A stretch of 64,000 nt of DNA from JAXMAR01 sp046350295. Lineage in GTDB: Bacteria; Planctomycetota; Planctomycetia; Gemmatales; Gemmataceae. Positions 42,869-50,768 of the stretch are shown in pieces. Position 1 is the first letter of the stretch. The number at the start of each line of letters is the position of its first letter. The notes beneath the pieces were generated by a model. That model did not search any database and was not told the DNA's origin. It was given only the letters and a program-made list of their open reading frames with translations. The position numbers and the translations under genes were made by a program. Where the stretch lies: NCBI GenBank assembly GCA_046350295.1, contig JAXMAR010000023.1, positions 43,587 through 107,586 on the forward strand. The letters run 5' to 3'.

Positions 42869-45136
42869 TCAAGCCGCGAACGCCCGGGAGATTTCCCGCT
42901 CGACACGCTCGGCGGGCCGGGCGTAGCGGTAGCGGGTGTAACGCCGGATCATGTGCGGTCGCCGCTCATCGGCGGACACGGGCGGCGGCAATGTCCTGAG
43001 GGAGAAGGGCCGGCTTGGCTGGCCGTTGATCAGGAGCCGGCAGTACGCGTGAAACTTGGGGAGCGCGAGCAGGTCTTTCGGCGTCAAGGTTCCGCCGAGT
43101 TGGGCGGCGAGCGGCTCGACGTCTTCGACGCCGACCTGGAAGACGACCATCGAGCCGACGTTGCCCCAGACGGCGGAGAGGGTCTGCCCCTCGACCTGGG
43201 CGAGGTACTGGTTGGCGATCGTGAGATTCAAGCGGTACTTGCGGGCCTCGGACAGGATCGTGGCGAACGAGCGCGTCGCGTAGCTCTCGAACTCGTCGAC
43301 GGTGAGAAAAAAATCCCTGCGCCGCTCTTCGGGAACGTCGGCCCGGCTCATCGCGGCGATCTCGATGGCGGTGACGAGAAAGGACCCGAGCAGGGAGGAC
43401 GCGTCCTCCCCCATGCGGCCCTTGCTGAAGTTGCACAAGAGCACCTTCCCCTCGTCGAGCACGCGGCGGATGTCGAGAGTCGAGCGCGGCTGCCCGACGA
43501 TATTGCGCAGCAGGGGGTTCGTCGTGAGGGCCCCGATCTTGTTTTGCACGGAGCTAATGGCTTCCGCGCGGAACTTTGGCGGCCAGGCGTTGAATTCCCG
43601 GTGCCAGTATGCCCGCACTACGGGGTCGGACACCTTGGCAATGGCGGCGTCGCGGAAGTCGGCGTCGCTCAGAAGCCGTCGCACGGAGAGCAGAGACGTA
43701 CCGGGGATCTCGAGCAGGGTCAGGAGGGCGTTGCGGAGGATGTCCTCCAGGCGCGGCCCGAAGAACTCGCCCCACAGCTTCTTGAAGGCGCCGACGATGC
43801 CGGACGCCACGCGCCCGCGCATCTCTGGGTGGGGGCAGTAGAGGACATTGAAGGCGATGGGGAAGGCGCGATCGGCCGCGTCGAAGAAGATCACGTCGTT
43901 GGTGCGATGGGAGGGAACCGCGGCGAGGACGGCGTCGCACAGGTCGCCGTGCGGGTCGATCAGCCCGACGCCGCGGCCGGCGGCGATATCGGCGCTGAGG
44001 AGCTGGCGGAGGAGCGTCGATTTTCCCGTGCCGGTCTTGCCGGCGACGTAGAGATGGCGCCGGCGGTCATCGGGCAGGATGCCGCACGCTTCTTGCCGCG
44101 ACCGGAAGCAGGCCTCGCCGAGGACGGCGATGCCCGGATAGCGGTTGGGCGTGGGAAGCTCCAGGGGAGGCTCGCTCTCCCGGCTCTCCACCGTGGTCAT
44201 GGTCGGGGCGCGCACGGTGGCGGTCGGAGGATGCCACAGCGTCGCCAGCTCCTCCGTGGAGAGAAGAAACGTTTGGGAAGACCGGCGCGGCGTTCCTCGA
44301 CGCGGGCGACCGAGATGGAAGTGCGCCTGGCGGCCGTTGAACTGTCCGAAGGCGCCCGCCAATCCGCGCAGGGCGCGCTTCGCGTCCTTGGCCGCTTTGC
44401 GGGGCGCCGCCAGGCGAAGGCGGATGTGCGTCTCGAAGAGGAGCTTGCCCGCCTTGTCGCTGGCAGCTTGCAAGTCCTCCTCGCGTTCGTGCTGCCTGCT
44501 CGCCGAGGTGTCGAGGGGCCTCAGCTCCGAGACGCCTTCGCCGTGAGCGAGCCGGCCGAGGAGCCATCCGAGTACGCGGCAGAGACGGGACCGTGAAAAA
44601 GCCAGGAAGAGGTAAAGCTCCGCGAGATGGTGATGGACGCGGAAGAAGGGATGCGCGAGTCGGCGCAGGCAACGGCGAGCGCGCGCGACGTCCCGCTTCC
44701 TGGTCGGGCGGATCGTGATTTCCACGGCGGCGCTCCATGGCGCCGCGCCCGCGATCGCGCTCAGTATCGCGCTCAAGGGATCGGCGCTCTGCCGATTCAG
44801 GTTGTCGTCGAACTGAGCATAGCGCTTGATCGGAAAGAGGGCGTGAGACAGCCATAGCTCCGCCGTCCAGAGCTCCATGCCCGGCGGCGCATCAAGCGCT
44901 ATATCGGGGAGGGGCGCGATCTTCGCGTCCGGGTACTGGGCATAGAGCTGTCCTTCCACAAGGCCTTGCAGTTCGGTCCCCAAGCGGCAGCACAGCGTCG
45001 CGGCGCCGGCATGTGTCAGCATCGCCAGCGTGACGGCGTAACGTCCCGGATTGCCTTGGTGCGCCGCGGCGAGGACCTGGTCCATGTAGAGCGGACCGCG
45101 TTCGTTTTCCGCCGGCACGCTGACGGCGCGCAGCAC
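42869..45136 (-). CDS. VirD4/TraG-like coupling ATPase
   Basis: A 755-residue ATPase with a GTG start at 45136 (ATG 45085 is an alternative). An N-terminal region of about 340 residues is helical and lacks a clear transmembrane pair, so it may be a soluble variant. The RecA-like core has Walker A 'VAGKTGTGKSTLLRQLLSAD' (near residue 365) and Walker B 'FFLTVDEFESYATRSFATIL' (near 612), with the TraM-type region 'LTIANQYLAQVEGQTLSAVW'. Such ATPases deliver relaxase-bound DNA to a type IV secretion channel. No channel genes lie in the window. Confidence 0.85.
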   Translation of the reverse strand: MLRAVSVPAENERGPLYMDQVLAAAHQGNPGRYAVTLAMLTHAGAATLCCRLGTELQGLVEGQLYAQYPDAKIAPLPDIALDAPPGMELWTAELWLSHALFPIKRYAQFDDNLNRQSADPLSAILSAIAGAAPWSAAVEITIRPTRKRDVARARRCLRRLAHPFFRVHHHLAELYLFLAFSRSRLCRVLGWLLGRLAHGEGVSELRPLDTSASRQHEREEDLQAASDKAGKLLFETHIRLRLAAPRKAAKDAKRALRGLAGAFGQFNGRQAHFHLGRPRRGTPRRSSQTFLLSTEELATLWHPPTATVRAPTMTTVESRESEPPLELPTPNRYPGIAVLGEACFRSRQEACGILPDDRRRHLYVAGKTGTGKSTLLRQLLSADIAAGRGVGLIDPHGDLCDAVLAAVPSHRTNDVIFFDAADRAFPIAFNVLYCPHPEMRGRVASGIVGAFKKLWGEFFGPRLEDILRNALLTLLEIPGTSLLSVRRLLSDADFRDAAIAKVSDPVVRAYWHREFNAWPPKFRAEAISSVQNKIGALTTNPLLRNIVGQPRSTLDIRRVLDEGKVLLCNFSKGRMGEDASSLLGSFLVTAIEIAAMSRADVPEERRRDFFLTVDEFESYATRSFATILSEARKYRLNLTIANQYLAQVEGQTLSAVWGNVGSMVVFQVGVEDVEPLAAQLGGTLTPKDLLALPKFHAYCRLLINGQPSRPFSLRTLPPPVSADERRPHMIRRYTRYRYARPAERVEREISRAFAA

Positions 45137-45172
45137 GGCACGCAGTGTAGCACGAGGAGGGTCCTCATGGGC

Positions 45173-45442
45173 TCACAAGTCCACGGGCTTCCACACGTAC
45201 TTCTCCAAGACGCGCCGGTCCCTTGCCGGGAGCTTGCGGATGGTGATGCCCTTGACGATGCGCTCCGCATCCAGGTGGATGTACCGCCATTCCTCGTACT
45301 CCCGGAGGAGCTTCTTGAGGTGGCCTTTGCGCCCGGCGATGACGCGCAGGACCTTGCCAAAGTCGTCGGTCGCGGAGATGTAATGCCCCCGGTAGTTGTG
45401 CCCACCGTGGCGAATGAGATAGCTCACGAGATACTCCTGCAT
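45173..45442 (-). CDS. Small hypothetical protein
   Basis: An 89-residue protein from ATG 45442 ('MQEYLVSYLIRHGGHNYRGH'), with a possible upstream TTG start at 45478. The sequence 'LRVIAGRKGHLKKLLREYEE' suggests a basic helical protein that could bind nucleic acid. It ends 37 bp before the ATPase gene in the same direction, so it may be co-transcribed. Confidence 0.6.
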   Translation of the reverse strand: MQEYLVSYLIRHGGHNYRGHYISATDDFGKVLRVIAGRKGHLKKLLREYEEWRYIHLDAERIVKGITIRKLPARDRRVLEKYVWKPVDL

Positions 45443-45783
45443 CTCCCGGAGTGTAGCGCTCTCGTCATCGACGCGCAACGCCCGGCTCTTGCCAGCCGGC
45501 GCCGTTCGCCGAGCTCAGGGCGAGACACCCGGCTGTCAGACGGTCTTCCCCGCCCTCGGGATGTGTCTGGGTCCTGAAGGCGGGGCCTGCGAGCGCCGTT
45601 TTCCCGTTGGTCGCGGTCCGCAATCCCCGGAGGGATTCCCGACAAGACGCCATCGAGGAGCAGCACGCCCCCGACGGGTTCATCGAGGTCCTGTGCTGGG
45701 GGAAGGGAAACAGCATGCGTTTCATGCCGTCTGCAAGCCTCGAAGGAATGGGGGCCGGCAGGCGAAACACCGTACCAAAGCCG
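45443..45783. other. 341-bp gap, no gene seen
   Basis: I see no convincing reading frame or tRNA here. There is a short hairpin (ATCCCCGGAGGGAT, near 45625). Confidence 0.5.
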
Positions 45784-46590
45784 TCAGGCCTGCGCCAGGG
45801 TTGGAACCAGCGCGACGAAGGCGCCATGATGATTGCGAAAAGCGGGCTGGTGCAGCGGGTGCTCGTGGGCGAGGTAGTCGCCGAGGTGAATGCCGTAGAA
45901 CACGGTCCGCTTCTCGTCTCTGGCGAGCGACGCCGCGACGGTGATCAGGTTGTCTCGGCGGACGGCGCTGCTGGTCACGACGCCGAGGACGCGGAAGCGC
46001 TCCCCCGTGTCGCGGAGCTGCTCGTAGAATCGCAGCTTGCGCCCGAAGCTGTCCCGCGGCTTGTCCGAGCGGACGGGCTCGGTCCCGGTGTCGATCTCCA
46101 CGAAGTAGCGCAGCCTCGGCAAGCCGGGAACCTCGAGCGTGAAGGCGGCGTCCGGACAGAGGCGCTTGTCGCCGACGACCAGCTCGACGCCGTTCTCCGG
46201 CGAGAAGTCCGCGAAGGCGATCCCCGCCCGGTGGGCGGCGATGGCCGTGTGCACGAGGAACTCTTGCAAACACTGCGTATGGAAGTGCCGGGAAACACCG
46301 ATCGGGCTGTACGCCCTCGGCGCGGGCGCCGCCGTGTCGTCCACCATGCGGGCGCTCTCGGGCGAGAGCGTGTAGTACGCGGCGCCGCCGGGGCCTTGCG
46401 TGGCGTACCACCACTTCCGGATGAGTCCGGCGGTCGCCAGGGTGTGCAGCCGTCGTTGCAGCCGGCGCGTGCTCGGGAAGGGGGCGGAGAAGGTTGGGCT
46501 CAGTTTGAGGACCTGGCGCACCGTGAGAGGCCCGCGGGCAAGCGCCCGGAAGAGGTCGAGGTCGCGCGGCGTTACAAGGCTTCTGGACAC
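45784..46590 (-). CDS. Replication-relaxation-type protein
   Basis: A 268-residue protein with a GTG start at 46590. The N-terminal winged helix 'VTPRDLDLFRALARGPLTVR' through 'TRRLQRRLHTLATAGLIRKW' matches the replication-relaxation family, which in plasmids takes part in relaxation or initiation of DNA. The C-terminal part has 'LPRLRYFVEIDTGTEPVRSD' and 'FYGIHLGDYLAHEHPL', possibly a nuclease-like fold. It is divergent from the primase gene; a shared promoter lies between them. Confidence 0.72.
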   Translation of the reverse strand: MSRSLVTPRDLDLFRALARGPLTVRQVLKLSPTFSAPFPSTRRLQRRLHTLATAGLIRKWWYATQGPGGAAYYTLSPESARMVDDTAAPAPRAYSPIGVSRHFHTQCLQEFLVHTAIAAHRAGIAFADFSPENGVELVVGDKRLCPDAAFTLEVPGLPRLRYFVEIDTGTEPVRSDKPRDSFGRKLRFYEQLRDTGERFRVLGVVTSSAVRRDNLITVAASLARDEKRTVFYGIHLGDYLAHEHPLHQPAFRNHHGAFVALVPTLAQA

Positions 46591-46662
46591 AGGTCGCGTT
46601 CCAGCGTAGCGTGTGCCCCTTTTTCTCCTCAAGTTTTTTTTTTGCTTCCTGCCCCGGACTTT

Positions 46663-47889
46663 ATGGCCTCGGAAAAAAAGTCATTCATCAATGTCGACGA
46701 GCTGATGCCGCAGGTCTCCCTCGAGCAGGTCGCGCAGTTCTACAACGTGCCGCTCCCCACGCTGAGCAAGATCGGCGAAGAGACGCGCGCGGCGTGTTTC
46801 CTCAACTGTGCCAAGAAGGAACCGACCGGGGACCGCGCCCTCGCGATCCAGTGCGCCGATCCCTTCAAGAAATGGCACTGTCATCAGTACGGGTGCGGCA
46901 AGGGCGGGAACCTGGTCTCGCTCTGCGACCTGCTCCGACCGGGTGCCAATAGCGGTGGCCGGCCGCGCGGCGAACGGTTCAAGGACATCGCGGCGGACCT
47001 GCAGGCGATGATCAGCGGCCAGGTCGCCGCCGCCGTGGCCGCCGTTCTGGCGGCGCCGAAGGCCGCGCCGCCGATCGAGGTCAAAGCGAACGTCCCTTTG
47101 AAAGATTCTGAGAACGAGCGCGCCCGGGTTCTGGTCGACCTCGATCGGAAATTCGTCGTCGATCTCGGGGCCATGCCGCCAGCCGCCTCGGCGTACCTGC
47201 GCCGGCGGCCGTACCTGAGCGCCGAAGTCTGCAAGGCGTGGCGCATGGGCTATCTGCCGCGTGACGTGGGCGGCCAGGACAAGTCGGGCGGCACTATGCG
47301 GGGCAAGATCGTGTACGCGTACCTGAACGACGCCGGCGAGGTGCTCACCTGGTTCGGCCGGGACCCCGAGTATGAAGCGAAGAAGGAGAAGTGGGAGAAG
47401 TCGGAGCGAAAGGACCCGGCCCCGGAGAAGTTCCACTTCGTAAAGGGCTTTCATCGCGGCGTCGAGCTCTACGGCGTCCACCAACTCCGCACGCCGGCGG
47501 CGGCGGAAAAACTCCGCACGCTCCAGTGCCTTCCGCTCGTCGAAGGGCCAAACGATGTCATCCGGCTATCCATCCTCGGCGTACCGGCCGTGGCGCTGTG
47601 CGGCAATCGCATCACGCGCGAGCAAGCCCTGAAAGTGGCAAGCCTCGCCCGCGAGCTTGCCGGTGGCACGGTCGGCGTCTTCCTGGACGTCGACGAGGAA
47701 GGCCTGAACGGGATGCGCCAGTGCCTCGGCTACGTCGCTCAGCTCTGTGCCGTCCGCCTGCTCTGGACGGATCGGATGTTCGGCGGCAGGTTCAAGGGGA
47801 AGCAGCCGGAGGGCCTCGGCGCCGACGATTGGGAAGCGATCAAGACGTACCTCGTGACCGGGAAGCCGGAAGGATGGTCACTGACCTGA
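46663..47889 (+). CDS. CHC2-Toprim DNA primase-like protein
   Basis: A 408-residue protein from ATG 46663. An N-terminal zinc finger of CHC2 type is indicated by 'CFLNCAKK' and 'WHCHQYGCGKGGNLVSLCDL'. The central part has a Toprim fold: 'LVEGPNDVIRLSILGVPAVA' (catalytic Glu) and 'GVFLDVDEEGLNGMRQCL' (DxD metal residues). A linker with 'YLRRRPYLSAEVCKAWRMGY' precedes. It would synthesise RNA primers for element replication or transfer. It is followed in 7 bp by a small zinc-binding gene. Confidence 0.86.
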   Translation: MASEKKSFINVDELMPQVSLEQVAQFYNVPLPTLSKIGEETRAACFLNCAKKEPTGDRALAIQCADPFKKWHCHQYGCGKGGNLVSLCDLLRPGANSGGRPRGERFKDIAADLQAMISGQVAAAVAAVLAAPKAAPPIEVKANVPLKDSENERARVLVDLDRKFVVDLGAMPPAASAYLRRRPYLSAEVCKAWRMGYLPRDVGGQDKSGGTMRGKIVYAYLNDAGEVLTWFGRDPEYEAKKEKWEKSERKDPAPEKFHFVKGFHRGVELYGVHQLRTPAAAEKLRTLQCLPLVEGPNDVIRLSILGVPAVALCGNRITREQALKVASLARELAGGTVGVFLDVDEEGLNGMRQCLGYVAQLCAVRLLWTDRMFGGRFKGKQPEGLGADDWEAIKTYLVTGKPEGWSLT

Positions 47890-47896
47890 TACCTCC

Positions 47897-48088
47897 ATGG
47901 AGACATGCGATCCCTTCGACGATGGCAAGAACCGCTGCGACGTCTGCGGCGCCGAAATGCCGTGGCAGGTCCGCGACTACTGCGGCGACCGATGTCGCGC
48001 TTTGTTCTTCGGGACCGACAAACAATTGGAAGCCATCGCAGACTACCACGAGCACCGCGCCCGGCATTCAAACTGCGATTGTCCGTAA
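47897..48088 (+). CDS. Small zinc-ribbon-like protein
   Basis: A 63-residue protein immediately after the primase gene. Its cysteines are paired as 'CDVCGAEM' and 'YCGDRC', and the C-terminus ends in 'CDC', typical of a zinc ribbon. Unknown function; likely accessory to the primase. Confidence 0.65.
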   Translation: METCDPFDDGKNRCDVCGAEMPWQVRDYCGDRCRALFFGTDKQLEAIADYHEHRARHSNCDCP

Positions 48089-48124
48089 CCCATCGCCGAA
48101 TCGCCGGTGGCGGCGACCCGCTCC

Positions 48125-48440
48125 GCGGCTGATCCGCGGGAGTCCGCGGCGGCGTGCGTGCGTCTCGAGGGGGTCGCATGGATGCGGCCCCGAGCCCCCC
48201 TCTGCAGCCGCGGACCGCTGCGCCGTAGGGCGCGCGGTGGTGGCAGGTGACTGCCCCAGCGTGTCGGAAGAGGGGGGCTCGGGGCGTGAGTCCCCGAGAG
48301 ACGCACCTTCTAAGGCGGCGTACTCGCGGCTAGCGAGAGCGGAAAAGGCTCGGCCTCCGGCCGGCCGCTACCTGGGCGCCGGGGTGGGCGTGTGGACGCC
48401 CGAGGAAACGCCCAGTCGAACGCCCGGGGGCAGAAGTTCA
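48125..48440 (+). ncRNA. Candidate large structured RNA
   Basis: The gap between the zinc-ribbon gene and the rep gene is full of long stems on the plus strand. P1: 48159-48166 pairs with 48298-48305 (8 bp), then G.A and A.G pairs, then 48169-48172 with 48292-48295 (4 bp). P2: 48173-48178 with 48183-48188, tetraloop TGGA. P3: 48187-48203 with 48269-48285, 17 bp perfect. Inside P3: GGCAG-GTGA-CTGCC (48242-48255), a GNRA hairpin, and GCGCC-GTAG-GGCGC (48220-48233). Downstream: CTCGC/GCGAG (48323-48337), and CTGGGCG/CGCCCAG (48372-48378, 48409-48415) enclosing GGGCGT/ACGCCC. No matching known class comes to mind. Strand chosen because the GNRA loop is on plus. Confidence 0.55.
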
Positions 48441-48536
48441 GCTCGTCGTCGTCGGCCGATCCTCCGGCTCCTCGGTCGGCGCTGAGCACGCAGGGGTCGC
48501 CCCCCACGCGAGCCCCATCCCCAATTCCCTCTTCCC

Positions 48537-48557
48537 GAGGTGTAAGAAAAACACCTC
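48537..48557 (-). terminator. Hairpin at the end of the rep gene
   Basis: GAGGTGT (48537-48543) pairs with ACACCTC (48551-48557) around an A-rich loop, at the stop codon of the rep gene. No T-run follows. Confidence 0.5.
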
Positions 48558-50112
48558 ACTGCCCCGCCGCTCCCGCGGCGGGTTCCGGCTGGGAAATCAG
48601 CACGCCGTCATTTGGCGCTCGGGCCAACTCCAGAATGCAATAGCGCTCGAACATCGCCGGGGCCTTGACCATATGCGGCCATTGTCCGCGAATCCGCTGC
48701 TCGATCTCTTGACGGTCGTGGGCGGGAAGGGCAAGCCAAATGGGGCGGAAGCGGGTCAGAATCTCCTGTTGGGCTTTCCGCTTTTGTTCCTGGACGGATC
48801 GCGCCGTCTCTTCACGCGCCGCTTCGTCTCTCTGCTTGGCGGTGAGCTGTTGGCGGCGGTCGTAATCCTTTTCCACATCCGGGATGTACTTGACGATGGC
48901 GCCGAAGGTCTTGGCGTCGGGCCACTGCTCCTTGACGCGGCGAATCGTGAGCGGGAGCAACGCATGCAGCTTTGTCGCGCCGTAGCGTTCCAGCAGGTCG
49001 CGGGCGACGGACAGTTCCTTCGGGCTGGGCTTGGAGAAGGTATTGCCCGACCAAAGTTGGTAGAACTGCCGCACGAGGCGCCATTCATCGGAGGTGTCGT
49101 TGCGGATCTCACGGACCTGTACGGAGCCGAGCGAGTCCTCGGCGGTGGACGCCTCCGAGGCATGGTCGTTGGCGGTGCGAAGCAAAGGCCCCTTGGTGAA
49201 GTTCAATTGAATGTCCCCGTCCCGGCTCTCCAGCCATTGGAAGTCACGCACGACGCCGGCTTGCTGGATGAGCAGTAGCGCCGGTTGCAGTTGTTCGCGG
49301 GCGTCGGATAGGTAGCGCTCGGTCCGCACCGGCAGCAAGCGGGACAAGTTGACGTAGTTGATGCGGAACAGTGGCGTGCCGCTGTAGAAGTTGAGCAACA
49401 GAAACTCGTAGAGCCGGCTGGCGGTAGGGCTGCGCGCCTCCAGCGACCGCCACGAGCCGTAGTCGAGGGGCGCCGAGTAAAAGGCGTTCAGGTTGTCGAG
49501 GTACCAGTCGGCGAGCCAGACGGCGTTGCGGTCCGCGATCGTGCCATCCGGCAACGGCTCGTTGCAGAAGGCGTAGTCGGCGTACAGGTGGTGGCCGCGC
49601 TCGTGCAGCGGCAGCGGCCCCTTCCGCGTCTTGTTGTAGAGAGCGTACTGACTGTGGATGACGACGCCGTGCGTCGAACGGATCGCTCGTTTCAGTTCCG
49701 CGAGCGTCTTCTTGCCGCCGTAGGCGATGTCCATGCGCCGGCAGAGATCGCGCCAGTTCCAGGTAATCGGGTTCTGAATGGGGAAGCCCTGTTCCGTGGC
49801 GATGCTCAGGAACGCGAAGTGGATTTTTCGGGAGAGCGGCCCAGGGTAGAGCGACGCCGTGTTGCGGCTGATGCGGAGGAGGTACTCCTGGGTCTTGCCG
49901 TTGCGAGTGATTTGGCCCCGGCACTCGATGCCTTCGAGCGTGCTGAGCCCCTTGGTGTGCAGGGCGAACAACGGCAACCGCAGGAGATTCGCCTCGGCTT
50001 TGATCGCGCGGTCGGGGCCACTGCTTTCTGGACCGAAGATTGACAACGATTGAGAGTCGTCGCGTTTTGATTGGCCCAACGTTTTTTCGACACACACCAT
50101 CGTGGCGGCCAT
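48556..50112 (-). CDS. Plasmid replication initiator-like protein
   Basis: A 518-residue protein from the ATG at 50112. It resembles RepA/TrfA-type initiators: an N-terminal 'LLRLPLFALHTKGLSTLEGI' and 'RISRNTASLYPGPLSRKIHF' (initiator wing), a winged-helix region with 'TWNWRDLCRRMDIAYGGKK' and 'SPTASRLYEFLLLNFYSG', and a C-terminal coiled-coil-rich region. Five iterons and a palindrome lie directly upstream (50234-50366), as expected for an initiator that binds its own origin. The family call is mostly by layout. Confidence 0.72.
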   Translation of the reverse strand: MAATMVCVEKTLGQSKRDDSQSLSIFGPESSGPDRAIKAEANLLRLPLFALHTKGLSTLEGIECRGQITRNGKTQEYLLRISRNTASLYPGPLSRKIHFAFLSIATEQGFPIQNPITWNWRDLCRRMDIAYGGKKTLAELKRAIRSTHGVVIHSQYALYNKTRKGPLPLHERGHHLYADYAFCNEPLPDGTIADRNAVWLADWYLDNLNAFYSAPLDYGSWRSLEARSPTASRLYEFLLLNFYSGTPLFRINYVNLSRLLPVRTERYLSDAREQLQPALLLIQQAGVVRDFQWLESRDGDIQLNFTKGPLLRTANDHASEASTAEDSLGSVQVREIRNDTSDEWRLVRQFYQLWSGNTFSKPSPKELSVARDLLERYGATKLHALLPLTIRRVKEQWPDAKTFGAIVKYIPDVEKDYDRRQQLTAKQRDEAAREETARSVQEQKRKAQQEILTRFRPIWLALPAHDRQEIEQRIRGQWPHMVKAPAMFERYCILELARAPNDGVLISQPEPAAGAAGQ

Positions 50113-50233
50113 GGTACGGGCGCGGGCGGCGTGCCGTCAAAGGCTGGTGTGGCAAGAGGTCATAAGAAGTCGTAAAAGGTTGTCCCTGACGGAAGCGCTG
50201 AGATCGCCGCACGGGAAAGCCAACTTCCGTGGT

Positions 50234-50343
50234 TGCGGCTCCCTTCCAACCTCCCGGTTTCTCCCTTCCAACCTCCCGACCGGTCGGTTTCAACCTCCCA
50301 CAACCTCCCTTCCATCCTCCCAGCTATTCCCTTCCATCCTCCC
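50234..50343. repeat. Five 22-bp iterons, putative origin
   Basis: Five units of exactly 22 bp end at 50255, 50277, 50299, 50321 and 50343. The conserved 3' half of each is near CCCTTCCAACCTCCC; units 4 and 5 carry ATC in place of AAC, and unit 3 has TTTCAACC. They lie 122 bp upstream of the rep gene start. Spacing of about two helical turns is typical of initiator-binding iterons. Confidence 0.8.
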
Positions 50344-50346
50344 AGG

Positions 50347-50366
50347 GAATTTCGCCGGCGAAATTC
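50347..50366. other. 20-bp perfect palindrome beside the iterons
   Basis: GAATTTCGCCGGCGAAATTC is its own reverse complement. It starts 4 bp after the last iteron and could be a binding site for a dimeric protein or a cruciform. Confidence 0.9.
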
Positions 50367-50371
50367 GGGAG

Positions 50372-50560
50372 TCACTTGTTAGTGATGGGGTGGTTGTTGG
50401 CCAAGTCGTAGACGCCGTGCGGAATCGCCTTCCCCAGCGCGGGCTCTTGGAAGTCATGAACACGGACCTCTTCGGGTTCTCCCCGCGTGTACACTCCCGG
50501 CCCGGATTCTTGAAGTCCCCGATCAATTCCTTCTTTTCGTGTCGCGGAGCGCGTCTTGGG
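50372..50560 (-). pseudogene. ISAzo13-type transposase, C-terminal fragment
   Basis: Two frames give the C-terminal motif of ISAzo13-like transposases: 'IGDFKNPGRECTRGE' in one and 'TRGEPEEVRVHDFQEPALGK' with 'AIPHGVYDLANN' in the other, then an early stop. The N-terminal part of a related transposase lies at 52660-52950 on the same strand. Confidence 0.72.
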
Positions 50561-50768
50561 GTTGGGCTGCAAACCAGGCTCGATGAGCGACGCGGACATT
50601 GACACCCTGGTCCGCCCGGCAGCGGGAGTGGGCAAGCGACGGTAGGGTCTGCTTAGAACGAAGTGGAGAAACGGAGGCAAGATCGCTCGCCCGCGTTGCT
50701 TGTCGTTCGATCTGCTCTGACGCGCATCCTTCGGCCTCGACAAACGCCTCTTGCTTCTTTCACCGTTC

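Noticed and set aside
45520..45560. A third possible leader with GTCTGACAG near the 45.2-kb gene
   Set aside because: The hairpin and the GTCTTTC-CACCAC stretch are missing.
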